A stretch of 36,723 nucleotides of DNA from Clostridium sp. AM58-1XD (GTDB lineage Bacteria > Bacillota > Clostridia > Lachnospirales > Lachnospiraceae), in contig NZ_QSDR01000037.1 of the NCBI RefSeq assembly GCF_003464085.1, forward strand, positions 1 through 36,723, read 5' to 3'. This document shows, piece after piece, positions 17,962-26,407 of this stretch. The notes under the pieces are model-generated. The model saw only the letters and a list, made by a program, of their open reading frames with translations. It did no database searches and had not been told where the DNA came from. The translations under genes and the position numbers were made by a program. Numbering within the stretch: position 1 is the first letter of the stretch; the number at the start of each line of letters is the position of its first letter.

Positions 17962-18912
17962 TTATCGTCTTACCTGATGTCCTGCCTTTCTGGCATTGAT
18001 CTGCTGCACCCTGACATCCGGTGCAGATACCGTGATCTTCGGTACAGCTTTTACATAATAATAATAGTCGTCATCTTCATACTGCAGGTATTCTGTCCGC
18101 GTATAATCCACCGCCAGAACAAAAAAATTATAGACTGCGGCAATTGTCACAGAGATAAACATTCCCACAATCAGTGAAATCATCGGAACTGTAATGTTGA
18201 ACAGAAAATCGCCGATAAATATAACCACCAGCTGAGCGATCGTTCCAACGATAATTGCAATCGTCCACGCATAGTCAACAGATGTATTTCTGATAATGCA
18301 CACGACCAGAATTCCTACTGCAAAGGCCGCCATCATGACGAGCATCGTCTGATTCGACATGATGTTTTTAATAATCTGTCCGTATTTCTGTGTAATATCC
18401 ACTGCCGCGTCTCCAGTAAGAACGCCGGCGTTCTGCTTTACATATAGGAGAATGTAATAAAGACATACTCCGCAGCTTACCGGAATGACTGACATGAGTC
18501 CACAGGAAAGACCGGCCAGAAGCGGCACCACATAAGGCACCTTCAAGAAAAACAACACCGGTGTGGCAATCAGCAGTATGCTGTCTCCCGGCTGAAATCC
18601 ATAATACAGCAGCATGATAATGACCATAAAAGCCGCCGTCAGGATTGCAATCTCAAATGAAACACTATTAATATGAATCAGCGCAAAAACTGCCGTAATC
18701 AGTGAAATTACACCATATGGAAGGACTGAACAGACAAGTGACAGGCCGATCACCAGAAGCGGGCTCTTCAGCTTTGCCATAAAGCCGATATTCTGGTTCA
18801 AAATAAGAAAAATTGCCAGACACAGAGCAAATTTTATGATTGGTCTGACATATAAGGCATTTCTGCCGTAAAATTCTTTTAACCATTCTTTGAATACAAG
18901 AAGTCCCATCAT
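17962..18912 (-). CDS. Unknown polytopic membrane protein
   Basis: About 316 residues with roughly nine hydrophobic segments (first around 28-45) and a charged C-terminal tail. The tail has a run of acidic and Tyr residues (Y-E-D-D-D-Y-Y-Y-Y) followed by a short basic end. I do not recognise a family. AAGGAGG is upstream of the ATG at 18,912, and the start overlaps the stop of the upstream gene (ATGA). Position directly before cdaA and co-directional suggests a cell-envelope role, which is inference. The Tyr-rich cytoplasmic tail could be an interaction or phosphorylation site. Confidence 0.7.
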   Translation of the reverse strand: MMGLLVFKEWLKEFYGRNALYVRPIIKFALCLAIFLILNQNIGFMAKLKSPLLVIGLSLVCSVLPYGVISLITAVFALIHINSVSFEIAILTAAFMVIIMLLYYGFQPGDSILLIATPVLFFLKVPYVVPLLAGLSCGLMSVIPVSCGVCLYYILLYVKQNAGVLTGDAAVDITQKYGQIIKNIMSNQTMLVMMAAFAVGILVVCIIRNTSVDYAWTIAIIVGTIAQLVVIFIGDFLFNITVPMISLIVGMFISVTIAAVYNFFVLAVDYTRTEYLQYEDDDYYYYVKAVPKITVSAPDVRVQQINARKAGHQVRR

Positions 18913-19340
18913 GATGTCCTTCCTCCTTTGCCAGTCAGCTCTCTTGTCTTCGTACGGAATTCATAACGCTTATGAAGCCTTCTCAGTTTGGCTTTATAGA
19001 CGCGTATCGCTCTGCCGGCATTGTCATAACGCTTCGAATAAATCGTATAGGTAATCCACAAATAAACAAACAGGCCAAAACCATAAAGGATTGCTCCCTG
19101 TATCCCCATTCTGACAAGATGTTCCACCGTGATCATGTTCAGAAGCTCTTCGATTGAATACAGTCCCCATACGACAAAACCGATCAGAAAACTGCACGTA
19201 AAACGAAAAAACGCTTTCAGCATATGGCTTCCTACATAGTCGCTTTTAAACATGGACTCTGCAGGAAACATATCTTTTCCTTCTTTTTTTTCGAACATGG
19301 CGATTCCTGTCATCAATTGAATCTTATCTTCATTCAGCAT
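18909..19340 (-). CDS. Unknown small membrane protein, first gene of the cdaA run
   Basis: About 143 residues. A hydrophilic N-terminus is followed by two hydrophobic helices (F-F-R-F-T-C-S-F-L-I-G-F-V-V-W-G and a second at Y-G-F-G-L-F-V-Y-L-W-I), then a very basic tail (K-A-K-L-R-R-L-H-K-R-Y). I chose the ATG at 19,340 because GGAG lies 8 nt upstream; an ATG at 19,436 would add 32 residues but has no ribosome site. It overlaps the next gene by 4 nt and is probably its partner. Family not recognised. Confidence 0.65.
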   Translation of the reverse strand: MLNEDKIQLMTGIAMFEKKEGKDMFPAESMFKSDYVGSHMLKAFFRFTCSFLIGFVVWGLYSIEELLNMITVEHLVRMGIQGAILYGFGLFVYLWITYTIYSKRYDNAGRAIRVYKAKLRRLHKRYEFRTKTRELTGKGGRTS

Positions 19341-19597
19341 AAGCCATTCTCCGTCATTACATAATATTTGATACCATGGGCACTGGGTGCGGAGCAATCC
19401 GGTATCAATGGGGACAAAAGACCTTTTGACCCCCATATCTAATATATCGATTTAGTATATCATAAAACTTTTCCATTGGCGAGAGTCTCCAGCTGATTTT
19501 TTAATAAATCGTAAGATTTCTTATTTCGTGCCCATTCACTGCTCATTTTGCCCTGAAAGGATCGATCTTAGCCATAGACCTCAAAGCCGAAGGATAC

Positions 19598-19672
19598 AAA
19601 AAACATGCCCTCGATACCAGATGGATGATCCCTTCCGCTGACCTTAAAGCGGAATCTGATGTCGAGAGCATG
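19598..19672 (-). terminator. Long hairpin terminator behind the cupin gene
   Basis: Nested arms: CATGCCCTCGA (19604-19614) with TCGAGAGCATG (19662-19672, one wobble or mismatch), CAGAT with ATCTG, and TTCCGCT with AGCGGAA. On the minus strand the stem is directly followed by six T. At about 70 nt it is longer than a simple terminator, so an attenuator or small structured RNA is possible. It ends the tryptophanase-cluster transcript. The rest of 19,341-19,728 shows no solid gene. Confidence 0.7.
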
Positions 19673-19728
19673 TGGGATGTTTCCTTGCAACACCCTCTTT
19701 TGCTGCCTGTATTCAGTTTTTAAACCGG

Positions 19729-20085
19729 TTACTTCTCGTGATTGTAAAGCACCATTGCCAGGAAACACAGGTCCTGGTCCCCGGTGTTTTCAATGCTGTG
19801 GCTGCTGCCGTCGCGGCACTGCATCATATCTCCCGGGTGAAGGATATATTCTTTTCCATCATCCACTACTTTCGCAGTGCCTTCCAGAATATAATATACC
19901 TCAAACTCGCCCGTATGCTGGTGATAGCCGATCGAACCGCCTGGCGGAATCACTGCCCTTCCAAAAAACGATCCTGCGCCATAGGAATCCTCTGCTTCCA
20001 GAAATTTGACAGCGCTGACCGTCAGCATGCCGCCTCTCATATTTTCGTAGTGATTCACTCCCATATCCTGAACTGTCCTGACCAT
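19729..20085 (-). CDS. Small cupin-domain protein
   Basis: 118 residues, one cupin barrel. The metal motif 1 is G-Y-H-Q-H-T-G-E-F-E (His, His, Glu) and motif 2 is G-D-M-M-Q-C-R-D-G-S-S-H-S-I-E-N with one His. P-P-G-G before motif 1 is typical. Possible roles are a metal-dependent isomerase or dioxygenase, or a ligand sensor. AAGGAGG is 6 nt before the ATG. Last gene of the LysR-tnaA-nhaC-M24-cupin series, about 40 nt after the M24 gene. Confidence 0.85.
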   Translation of the reverse strand: MVRTVQDMGVNHYENMRGGMLTVSAVKFLEAEDSYGAGSFFGRAVIPPGGSIGYHQHTGEFEVYYILEGTAKVVDDGKEYILHPGDMMQCRDGSSHSIENTGDQDLCFLAMVLYNHEK

Positions 20086-20124
20086 ATAATTCCTCCTTAA
20101 AGCCCTGAAAGGGCTGTGGTATTA

Positions 20125-21327
20125 TCAGTAATCGATGCAGACCAGCTCCTGAGGTACACGGCTCATCCGTCTTCCTCCGTCCCTGGTTACCACATAATTA
20201 TCCACGCAGATCGCTGCGGCTTCCTTATTTTTACAGCGGGGATGCATGGAGAAATACATGTTCTCTTTGAGCGTCATCGGCTCTTCTTTACAGAAGACAG
20301 GGCGGTCTACAATATCATACCCCTGTCCGTGCGCAAAGAAATGGCCTTCTTCTGCATATCCCTGTGCTGCCAGCCGGCGGTTGCCCTCCTGGAATACATC
20401 GCCTGGTTTTGCTCCTGGTATACACATGGAAGCCAGATCGTTCTCCAGCCTGACTGCATCGTCCCATGCCTTCTGCATGGCTGCGGAAGGTTCTCCCATG
20501 GAATAGGTGCGTCCCAGTTCTGCCCAGATTCCTCCAGGACCGGCCAGTTCGATCAGAATATAGACGTAATCGCCCCTCTGAATGGTATTATTCTGATAGA
20601 AATAAAGGTTTCCGCCAGGCGCTGTGGGATGTGCCCCTGTAAGCACCAGAAAGTCCGAACAGTACATATCGTCCGCCAGATGACGGAGAGCCAGCGATAC
20701 TTCGCGTTCCGTGCGTCCGACACGAAGTATCGTGGGAACTGCCGCCAGAATATCTTCGTGGAGCCGGACTGCTTTTTCGCAGAGTGACAGTTCATATGGT
20801 GACTTTACCGCTTTTATTTCATCCATCATATCCGTGGCGTCCGTAAACACCACATCTGCAAGCGTTTCTGTCATGTATTTATAGACTCCTGCCGGAAGGA
20901 TATTCATTCCCACGAAACCGGCCCTTTTCCAGCCATGACGGCGGATAATCTTACAGAACTCTTCTGCCGGATAGGAATCCGTGTAACATATGGAAGGCAA
21001 AAAGGGCACGGAAATATTGTCCAACACGTCACGGCAGCAGAGATAATCACCGCATGCGGCTCCACCCCAGTCTCCATGGCCGACGATGCTGATTCCTTCC
21101 TGAGAGAACAGGAATCCATGAGGATAAACGGGAACCTGAAGATCCGTTAGATATTTCTGCACGCCGCCGAAGATCTGGTTATCTCCCCAAAGCACGAGGC
21201 AGTCTATTTCCTGACGGCGCATTGCCTCACGCGTGACCTTCCATCGGCGCTCCATTTCGGCTGCGTCCGTACGGAAGTGAAAACGCCCCAGCTGGTCCCC
21301 TTCCAGTGAAAATCGTGTATTTGCCAT
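20125..21327 (-). CDS. M24 (Xaa-Pro peptidase/creatinase-fold) protein with non-canonical metal site
   Basis: 400 residues with a creatinase-type N-terminal domain and a C-terminal pita-bread domain. At the five metal-ligand positions of M24 aminopeptidases (Asp, Asp, His, Glu, Glu) I read Glu 260 (I-E-L-A-G), Glu 270 (A-E-L-G-R-T), His 333 (H-G-Q-G), His 362 (F-S-M-H-P) and Asp 376 (V-D-N-Y). Only the His is standard. Creatinase lost its metal similarly, so this may be a hydrolase or lyase other than a prolidase. The start at 21,327 has GGAGA 6 nt upstream; a Met two codons earlier is too close to the ribosome site. Between nhaC and the cupin gene. Confidence 0.8.
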   Translation of the reverse strand: MANTRFSLEGDQLGRFHFRTDAAEMERRWKVTREAMRRQEIDCLVLWGDNQIFGGVQKYLTDLQVPVYPHGFLFSQEGISIVGHGDWGGAACGDYLCCRDVLDNISVPFLPSICYTDSYPAEEFCKIIRRHGWKRAGFVGMNILPAGVYKYMTETLADVVFTDATDMMDEIKAVKSPYELSLCEKAVRLHEDILAAVPTILRVGRTEREVSLALRHLADDMYCSDFLVLTGAHPTAPGGNLYFYQNNTIQRGDYVYILIELAGPGGIWAELGRTYSMGEPSAAMQKAWDDAVRLENDLASMCIPGAKPGDVFQEGNRRLAAQGYAEEGHFFAHGQGYDIVDRPVFCKEEPMTLKENMYFSMHPRCKNKEAAAICVDNYVVTRDGGRRMSRVPQELVCIDY

Positions 21328-21348
21328 AATCATTCTCCTTTTTCGTTA

Positions 21349-22701
21349 TCAGACGATAAAGCCCAGGATTCCATACAGCACCGCGCAGATCACAAACGTA
21401 ATCAGACGGTAAGGCGCCATAATCTTAGAGAGGTCTACAGGGTCGACTCCGGCGGAAGTTGCCGGAAGGATGACATTGTCAGATATCGGTGACGACTGAT
21501 CGCCAAACAGAGAACCGCTGAGCATAGCTGCGGTAGTCAGCGGAAGGCTGGCTCCTACGGTAAGTGCTAACGGGAGGCTCAGTGGTACTACGATAACGGC
21601 AGAAGCGCTGAGGCTGCCTGTGGCGTAGGAAATAATACAGCAGAGCAGGAATGTGATCAGCGGAACCAGATCCGTGCTTAAAAAGCTGCTGACAAGGCTG
21701 ACCATATAGCCGGCAAATCCAAGATCGGTAACGACAACACCGAACGCGAAGGCAAAAACCAGGATCAGATAAATACCTGCCATATCCTGAAATCCACGGA
21801 TGACACAGCCTGTAAGCCGGCCGAATGGAACGCTTCCTTTAACCAGGTCATAGACTGCCGCCGTAACGGTTCCGATCAGGATTCCTGCGGTAATCGTAGG
21901 CTTGCCGATCATTAATGATACCGTAGCCAGTCCAATCAGCAGCAGGCTGATCGGCAGAATAAACGCCCAGATATCCGCCTTTACTTCAGGTCCTCCTAAA
22001 ACGTCCGTCATTTCTGCGTCATCTGTAAACACTTCATCTGAATTGCTGTTTTTAATTGCTTCTTCAATCTTTTTCATACGGCCAAGGTCCGGGAAAATAC
22101 CAAATGCGACCAGGCCGGCGATAATAATAGAGATAAATGCAAAAAAGAAATATGGCCAGCTGGAAAGGTAAACGGAAAAACCGTCCATATCCAGCGAAGA
22201 AATAAGGCCGCTTACAAAAATCAGCATCAATCCGAATGGTAGCAGCGTTCCGGTATTCGAGCAGACAGACGCTACAATAAAGGCTGATTTTTCTTTTGGC
22301 ATCTTTGTTTTATAGATTGCAGGGCGCATAAAACGGCTGATGCTGATCTGTCCCAAAGAGCCGGCAACTCCCAGCAGAAGGCTGAGAAAGAATATGGAGA
22401 CTGCTGTCTGTCTGGAAGTCTTAATCCGCCTGCTGGACCATTCTGCGAAAGCTTTGAAGCCGCCGCCCTGTTTAATGAAGTTAAGCATAATTCCCAGCAG
22501 CATCATACACATAAGAATACTGCCGTTGCTTCCAACTCCCTGTATAAAGTATTTATCCACGATGGGCGGTATAAATCCTCCGCCATTAAGAATAACAGAC
22601 CCGATTACAATCCCTACAAACAGGGATGCCAGTACGTTCTTACTCCAAAGGGCCAGAATGATGACCACAAAAGGAGGGATAACTGATAAAAAATTATTCA
22701 T
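21349..22701 (-). CDS. NhaC-family Na+/H+ antiporter or amino acid transporter
   Basis: 450 residues, about 11-12 membrane segments, NhaC family. Typical are the segment A-S-V-C-S-N-T-G-T-L-L-P-F-G and the late F-G-D-Q-S-S-P-I-S-D-N-V-I-L-P-A-T. The NhaC family includes sodium/proton antiporters and also methionine, malate/lactate and probably other amino acid carriers. Directly after tryptophanase, it may bring in tryptophan or export a product; this is inferred from position. GGAGAGTGGAG precedes the ATG. The gap to tnaA is 35 nt. Confidence 0.85.
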   Translation of the reverse strand: MNNFLSVIPPFVVIILALWSKNVLASLFVGIVIGSVILNGGGFIPPIVDKYFIQGVGSNGSILMCMMLLGIMLNFIKQGGGFKAFAEWSSRRIKTSRQTAVSIFFLSLLLGVAGSLGQISISRFMRPAIYKTKMPKEKSAFIVASVCSNTGTLLPFGLMLIFVSGLISSLDMDGFSVYLSSWPYFFFAFISIIIAGLVAFGIFPDLGRMKKIEEAIKNSNSDEVFTDDAEMTDVLGGPEVKADIWAFILPISLLLIGLATVSLMIGKPTITAGILIGTVTAAVYDLVKGSVPFGRLTGCVIRGFQDMAGIYLILVFAFAFGVVVTDLGFAGYMVSLVSSFLSTDLVPLITFLLCCIISYATGSLSASAVIVVPLSLPLALTVGASLPLTTAAMLSGSLFGDQSSPISDNVILPATSAGVDPVDLSKIMAPYRLITFVICAVLYGILGFIV

Positions 22702-22736
22702 ACTCCACTCTCCTTACTAAATTAGTAAACTGGTAT

Positions 22737-24137
22737 TTACTCCGTTTTTTCGCTGACTGGTTCCAGATGCGCCTGAAAATGCCGCAGAATCGGGGGTTCC
22801 CATGTAATCCGGTAGCCATGTTTAATTTCATGCGCCCGTTCCTTAATGGCAGTCAATGCTTCCGCCATAATATCCAAATGGGCCTGCGTATAAACACGGC
22901 GTGGTATCGCCAGACGGGTGAATTCGAAATCGGCATGGAGCTGCTCGCCTGTGTCAGGATCGTTGCCCAGCATATATGATCCGATGTCGCAGGCGCGGAT
23001 TCCAGCTTCTTTGTAAAGCTCAACCGCTAACACCTGGCCTGGAAATTCATAATATGGAATCTGAGGGAACATGGCAGCCGCGTCTACAAAAACTCCATGG
23101 CCTCCGACAGGTGACTGATAGGCGATGCCTGCATCGTCCAGGCGGGAGGCCAGATACTCCATCTGCCCGATCCTGTACCGGAGATAGTCTTCATCGATGC
23201 CTTCATATAAACCTGCCGCCAACGCTTCCAGATCACGTCCTGCAAGGCCGCCGTATGTATAAAATCCTTCATAGCTTATGCAGTTTGCACGAATTTTTAA
23301 AATCAGCGGAGAATCTTCCTCTTTCACGCCGATTAAACCGCCCATATTGACAATTGCGTCTTTTTTGGCAGACATGGTAAACATATCCGCATACCCGAAC
23401 ATCTGCTGTACAATTTCTTTCACAGACATATCTTTACATGCTTCTTCATCCCGTTTGATAAAATATGCATTTTCAGCAAAGCGGGCTGCATCGATGTCCA
23501 GAGGTATTCCATATTTTCTGCACACCTGCGAAACCTGGCGCATATTTTCCAGAGAAACCGGCTGTCCCCCCGCAGAATTGTTGGTTATGGTCATTACTAC
23601 CAGGCCAATATTTTCCGCACCGTGTTCCAGTATCAGGGCTTCCAGCTTCTCCACATCCATATTGCCCTTAAACGGAGCACGTTTCGCCGGATTTTTGGCG
23701 GCTTCCACTACGCAGTCAATTGCGCGGGCTCCCGCCAGTTCCACATGGGCGCGAGTCGTGTCAAAAAACATGTTGGAAACAGCGAACTTTCCAGGTCCCA
23801 GCAAAAGAGGAAACAGCACCTTTTCCGCAGCACGGCCCTGGTGTACCGGCTGGATATAGCCATATCCAAAAATATCTTTTCCTGCATCAATCAGGTGATA
23901 ATAGCTGGATGCTCCCGCATATGCTTCATCTCCCTGCATGACTCCGCCCCACTGGACTGCACTCATTGCGTTCGTACCCGAATCTGTAAGCAGATCAATA
24001 TAACAGTCTTCCCCCTTAAGACCGAACATATTGTAATGTGCCTCTCTGATCTTCTCCTCTCTTTCTTCACGTGTAAGCATCCGAATTGTCTCAACCATTT
24101 TGATGCGGAATGGCTCCGGAACATATTTAACAGCCAT
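22737..24137 (-). CDS. tnaA: Tryptophanase (tryptophan indole-lyase)
   Basis: 466-residue PLP beta-eliminating lyase that splits tryptophan into indole, pyruvate and ammonia. The family start [17 protein letters not shown] and T-H-Q-G-R-like loop (V-H-Q-G-R-A-A-E) are clear. The PLP Lys is 259 in M-S-A-K-K-D. Two residues separate tryptophanase from tyrosine phenol-lyase: Asp 126 in F-F-D-T-T (Thr in phenol-lyase) and His 453 in L-R-H-F (Phe in phenol-lyase). Both are the tryptophanase form. AGGAGG precedes the ATG. No Trp-containing leader peptide like TnaC was found in the 138 nt upstream, so control is probably through the LysR protein. Confidence 0.92.
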   Translation of the reverse strand: MAVKYVPEPFRIKMVETIRMLTREEREEKIREAHYNMFGLKGEDCYIDLLTDSGTNAMSAVQWGGVMQGDEAYAGASSYYHLIDAGKDIFGYGYIQPVHQGRAAEKVLFPLLLGPGKFAVSNMFFDTTRAHVELAGARAIDCVVEAAKNPAKRAPFKGNMDVEKLEALILEHGAENIGLVVMTITNNSAGGQPVSLENMRQVSQVCRKYGIPLDIDAARFAENAYFIKRDEEACKDMSVKEIVQQMFGYADMFTMSAKKDAIVNMGGLIGVKEEDSPLILKIRANCISYEGFYTYGGLAGRDLEALAAGLYEGIDEDYLRYRIGQMEYLASRLDDAGIAYQSPVGGHGVFVDAAAMFPQIPYYEFPGQVLAVELYKEAGIRACDIGSYMLGNDPDTGEQLHADFEFTRLAIPRRVYTQAHLDIMAEALTAIKERAHEIKHGYRITWEPPILRHFQAHLEPVSEKTE

Positions 24138-24177
24138 AATTAACCCCTCCTTAATCTATTTTGATCTTTATACATTC

Positions 24178-24206
24178 ATCATAGCATAAGACAAAAAAGA
24201 TGCATA
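24178..24206 (-). promoter_or_regulatory. Probable activator-dependent promoter of tnaA
   Basis: TATGAT as -10 (24178-24183), with only a poor -35 match 17 nt upstream. Between here and the LysR stop are partial dyads (A-T-A-A-C-N..., G-C-A-T-A-A-T-C-C-G and G-C-A-T-A-C-G-C) that could be LysR T-N11-A sites. Site boundaries are guesses. Confidence 0.4.
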
Positions 24207-24275
24207 ATCCGAAAAGGGCATACGCTGGTTATAACTGTTCGGAATAGCTGAAAAAAGAGAACCTCCTGTGATGAG

Positions 24276-25190
24276 CTACTGTCCGGATTTACCGTAATAT
24301 TCCTCGATCAGGCGGACAAATGCTTCTGCTTCAGGAGAGAGCATTTCCTTGCGCCGTTTCACCCATCCCATCTCTACGCTCACATCACAATTTTCGATCG
24401 GAATGACACGAAGTCCATAACGCTCATAATCCTGGCGGCTGAGCCACAGGCTGAAGGCAAAAATATCGGTTTCCTGCATCAGGCTGATGGTTACCGCACC
24501 ATTATTGAGATAAACTGCCTTCTGAAATTCTGAAAGACTTACCGAGTCAATAATCAGATATGTAGTCAGGGTAGAAAAATAGTCATCCGGCGGACGCACG
24601 ACTGTGTAGTTCAGCAGCTGGCGCATATTCACTGTACGGCAGTCAAACAGGGGATTATTCGGTCCCAGTACCGCGTACCATGTGTCATTTGCTACCAGAT
24701 TAAATTCCAGGCCGTGATAGTCGAGCAGGCGATGAACTTCTTTGCTTTGGGCATTATTGATATGAAGCACTCCGATTTCAGAACGGAGGCCGGATACATC
24801 CTCCGCAATCTGACTTATGCGGGATTCTCTCAGAGTAAATGCAATATTCCGCCCGCGGTAAAGATTATAATACCTGCTCAGCAGACTTGCGGAAATAAGA
24901 TTTGGATAGGCGGAGACCGATATGACGCTTGGCAGCTCTTCTGATGATATCTTTGAAATAAGATCAAACTGATTGAGGATATTTTTCGTATACATATACA
25001 GTTTTTTACCATCCTCTGTCAGAGAAACTCCCCGGTTGTTCCGTTCAAATATCTTTATATTCAGCTCTGCTTCCAGGCATGACATGACCTTGCTCAGACT
25101 TGGCTGCGAGACATACAGAAGTTCTGCCGCCTTGTTCATGCTCCCCGTTTCTGCAATTTGAAGAAAATATTTCAAATACTGAATCTGCAT
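24276..25190 (-). CDS. LysR-family transcriptional regulator
   Basis: 304 residues. The N-terminal winged helix-turn-helix is textbook LysR (L-K-Y-F-L-Q-I-A-E-T-G-S-M-N-K-A-A-E-L-L-Y-V-S-Q-P-S-L-S-K). It is followed by the linker helix and a periplasmic-binding-type effector domain starting near residue 90. It lies directly upstream of tnaA in the same direction, which is less usual than divergent LysR pairs but fits read-through control of tnaA-nhaC-M24-cupin. The inducer might be tryptophan or indole. Confidence 0.9.
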   Translation of the reverse strand: MQIQYLKYFLQIAETGSMNKAAELLYVSQPSLSKVMSCLEAELNIKIFERNNRGVSLTEDGKKLYMYTKNILNQFDLISKISSEELPSVISVSAYPNLISASLLSRYYNLYRGRNIAFTLRESRISQIAEDVSGLRSEIGVLHINNAQSKEVHRLLDYHGLEFNLVANDTWYAVLGPNNPLFDCRTVNMRQLLNYTVVRPPDDYFSTLTTYLIIDSVSLSEFQKAVYLNNGAVTISLMQETDIFAFSLWLSRQDYERYGLRVIPIENCDVSVEMGWVKRRKEMLSPEAEAFVRLIEEYYGKSGQ

Positions 25191-25568
25191 TGAGTGCCCC
25201 CTTTCCTCGTCTGCTTAGCCAGATCAAATCCCTATTCCGCAGGTATTCTGCTTCTGCTGATGCATTGAAACAGCCATCAACGGTTATTACAATCTTATCA
25301 ATGGAGCCGTAAAAAAGCAAGAAAGATTACACACAAGCATAATATCCTCCTTTGGGACTCCCGTTTCATCCCCGTTTTGCATCCGGTCTCGTTATACCGC
25401 AGCATGGCCTGTCAAACGCAGCAAAAGGGCCCTGCAGAAATGCTGTTTGACCAGCATTTTTGCAGCAGCCCTTCTACATGTCTGACGCCGGCAGATCAAT
25501 CATTTGAAGACTTCCTCCATACATCTGCCGAATATAGAACATACATCCGTTTCTTATCTATTGTAAAC
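25191..25568. other. Gene-free stretch between lysR and the collagen-like gene
   Basis: 378 nt with no gene I can support. It contains the leader of lysR at the left and the terminator of the collagen-like gene at 25,422-25,474. No clear promoter for lysR could be fixed. Confidence 0.5.
25422..25474 (-). terminator. Terminator behind the collagen-like gene
   Basis: On the minus strand AAGGGC...TGC...AAATGCTG pairs with CAGCATTT...TGCA...GCCCTT, giving a stem of more than 15 bp with small bulges around a 6-nt loop, ending in CCCTTTTG. It lies about 95 nt after the stop. Confidence 0.75.
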
Positions 25569-26355
25569 TTACGTGGCATCTCCCAGGCGTATAACAGTAA
25601 GTGCAAGGTCCTCAAACGTAAATCCATCCTCGCTTGCAATAACCTGAAGCGTTGCCGGAACCGCAGTTACCTGGAACGGCACGCTGAAAGACATCGTGGC
25701 AACTTCATTTGTTGACGAAAATGTGTGGCTCGCTACAGCGCCGGCTACCGGTGCTCCATCCAGGTTCAGCCTCGCTAAAACGGATGAAGGGATCGTAGTT
25801 CCCGTATTGACGGAAACCGTGCCGTGGAAGGTTGCCTGGTAAATACCCGGCTGATTAATCATAATATCGGTCGATCCTGCCTGGTGGGTGATTGCGGACC
25901 CAGAGACAAGAGGCGTATCCGTAAATACGAGCGCCGTATTGGCAGTTGTCGGCTGGGTAGCTGAGTTAACCGTCGCCAGAACTTCTGGTGTGCCTCCTGA
26001 TCCCGGTTCCCCACGGGGTATCACAAAGTCAAAAATTGCGTCTTCATCCGTACCGGAATTCGTTACCTCTGCCGGTGTTCCCGGATCACCCGTTGTCACC
26101 GAACCAATTCGGATGGTTGCTGCCGCTCCTGTGGGACCTGTTTCTCCCTGTATTCCCTGCGGACCTTCCGGACCAGTCGGGCCTTCCGGACCAGCGTCTC
26201 CCTGTATTCCCTGCGGGCCTTCCGGACCGGTTGGACCTTCCGGACCAGCTGTTCCTTCTTCTCCCTGTATTCCCTGTGGACCTTCCGGACCGGTCGGGCC
26301 GGTCGGGCCTGTCGGACCCGTAACTCCTGTTGCTCCTGTCGCTCCTGTGGAGCCA
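25569..26355 (-). pseudogene. Collagen-like (BclA-type) surface or exosporium protein, 5' part cut off by the integrative element
   Basis: The remaining reading frame has about 25 Gly-X-Y triplets. These include a repeated 15-16-residue unit built from [16 protein letters not shown], then a hinge ([13 protein letters not shown]) and a C-terminal jelly-roll-like domain of about 130 residues (S-G-S-A-I-T-H, I-N-Q-P-G-I-Y, L-T-V-I-R-L). This is the build of BclA-like exosporium and other clostridial collagen-like proteins. The triplet pattern begins abruptly at about 26,355 with no start codon; the next 40 nt belong to the element end. An open frame continues to a TTG at 26,381 without a ribosome site. 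The missing N-terminal part should lie past the right end of the element. Confidence 0.85.
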
Positions 26356-26381
26356 TGGATAATAAGAAAACCAACTATCAA

Positions 26382-26407
26382 TTAAAATGCGGTCATATTA
26401 AACCGCT
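26382..26407 (-). terminator. Short hairpin at the recombinase stop codon
   Basis: On the minus strand GCGGT and ACCGC pair across the TAA stop and are followed by ATTTTAATT. A weak terminator right at the element end, which may limit read-through into the collagen gene. Confidence 0.45.

Noticed and set aside
19568..19768. 66-residue minus-strand frame
   Set aside because: It is the translation of the terminator hairpin and the end of the cupin gene in another frame; no ribosome site.
22737..24137. Tyrosine phenol-lyase instead of tryptophanase
   Set aside because: Asp 126 and His 453 are the tryptophanase residues; phenol-lyase has Thr and Phe.
24138..24275. TnaC-like leader peptide upstream of tnaA
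   Set aside because: No short frame with a ribosome site and a Trp codon was found on the minus strand.
25888..26385. Pro/Gly-rich frame opposite the collagen-like gene
   Set aside because: It is the mirror of Gly-X-Y repeats on the other strand; such frames stay open because of repeat composition.
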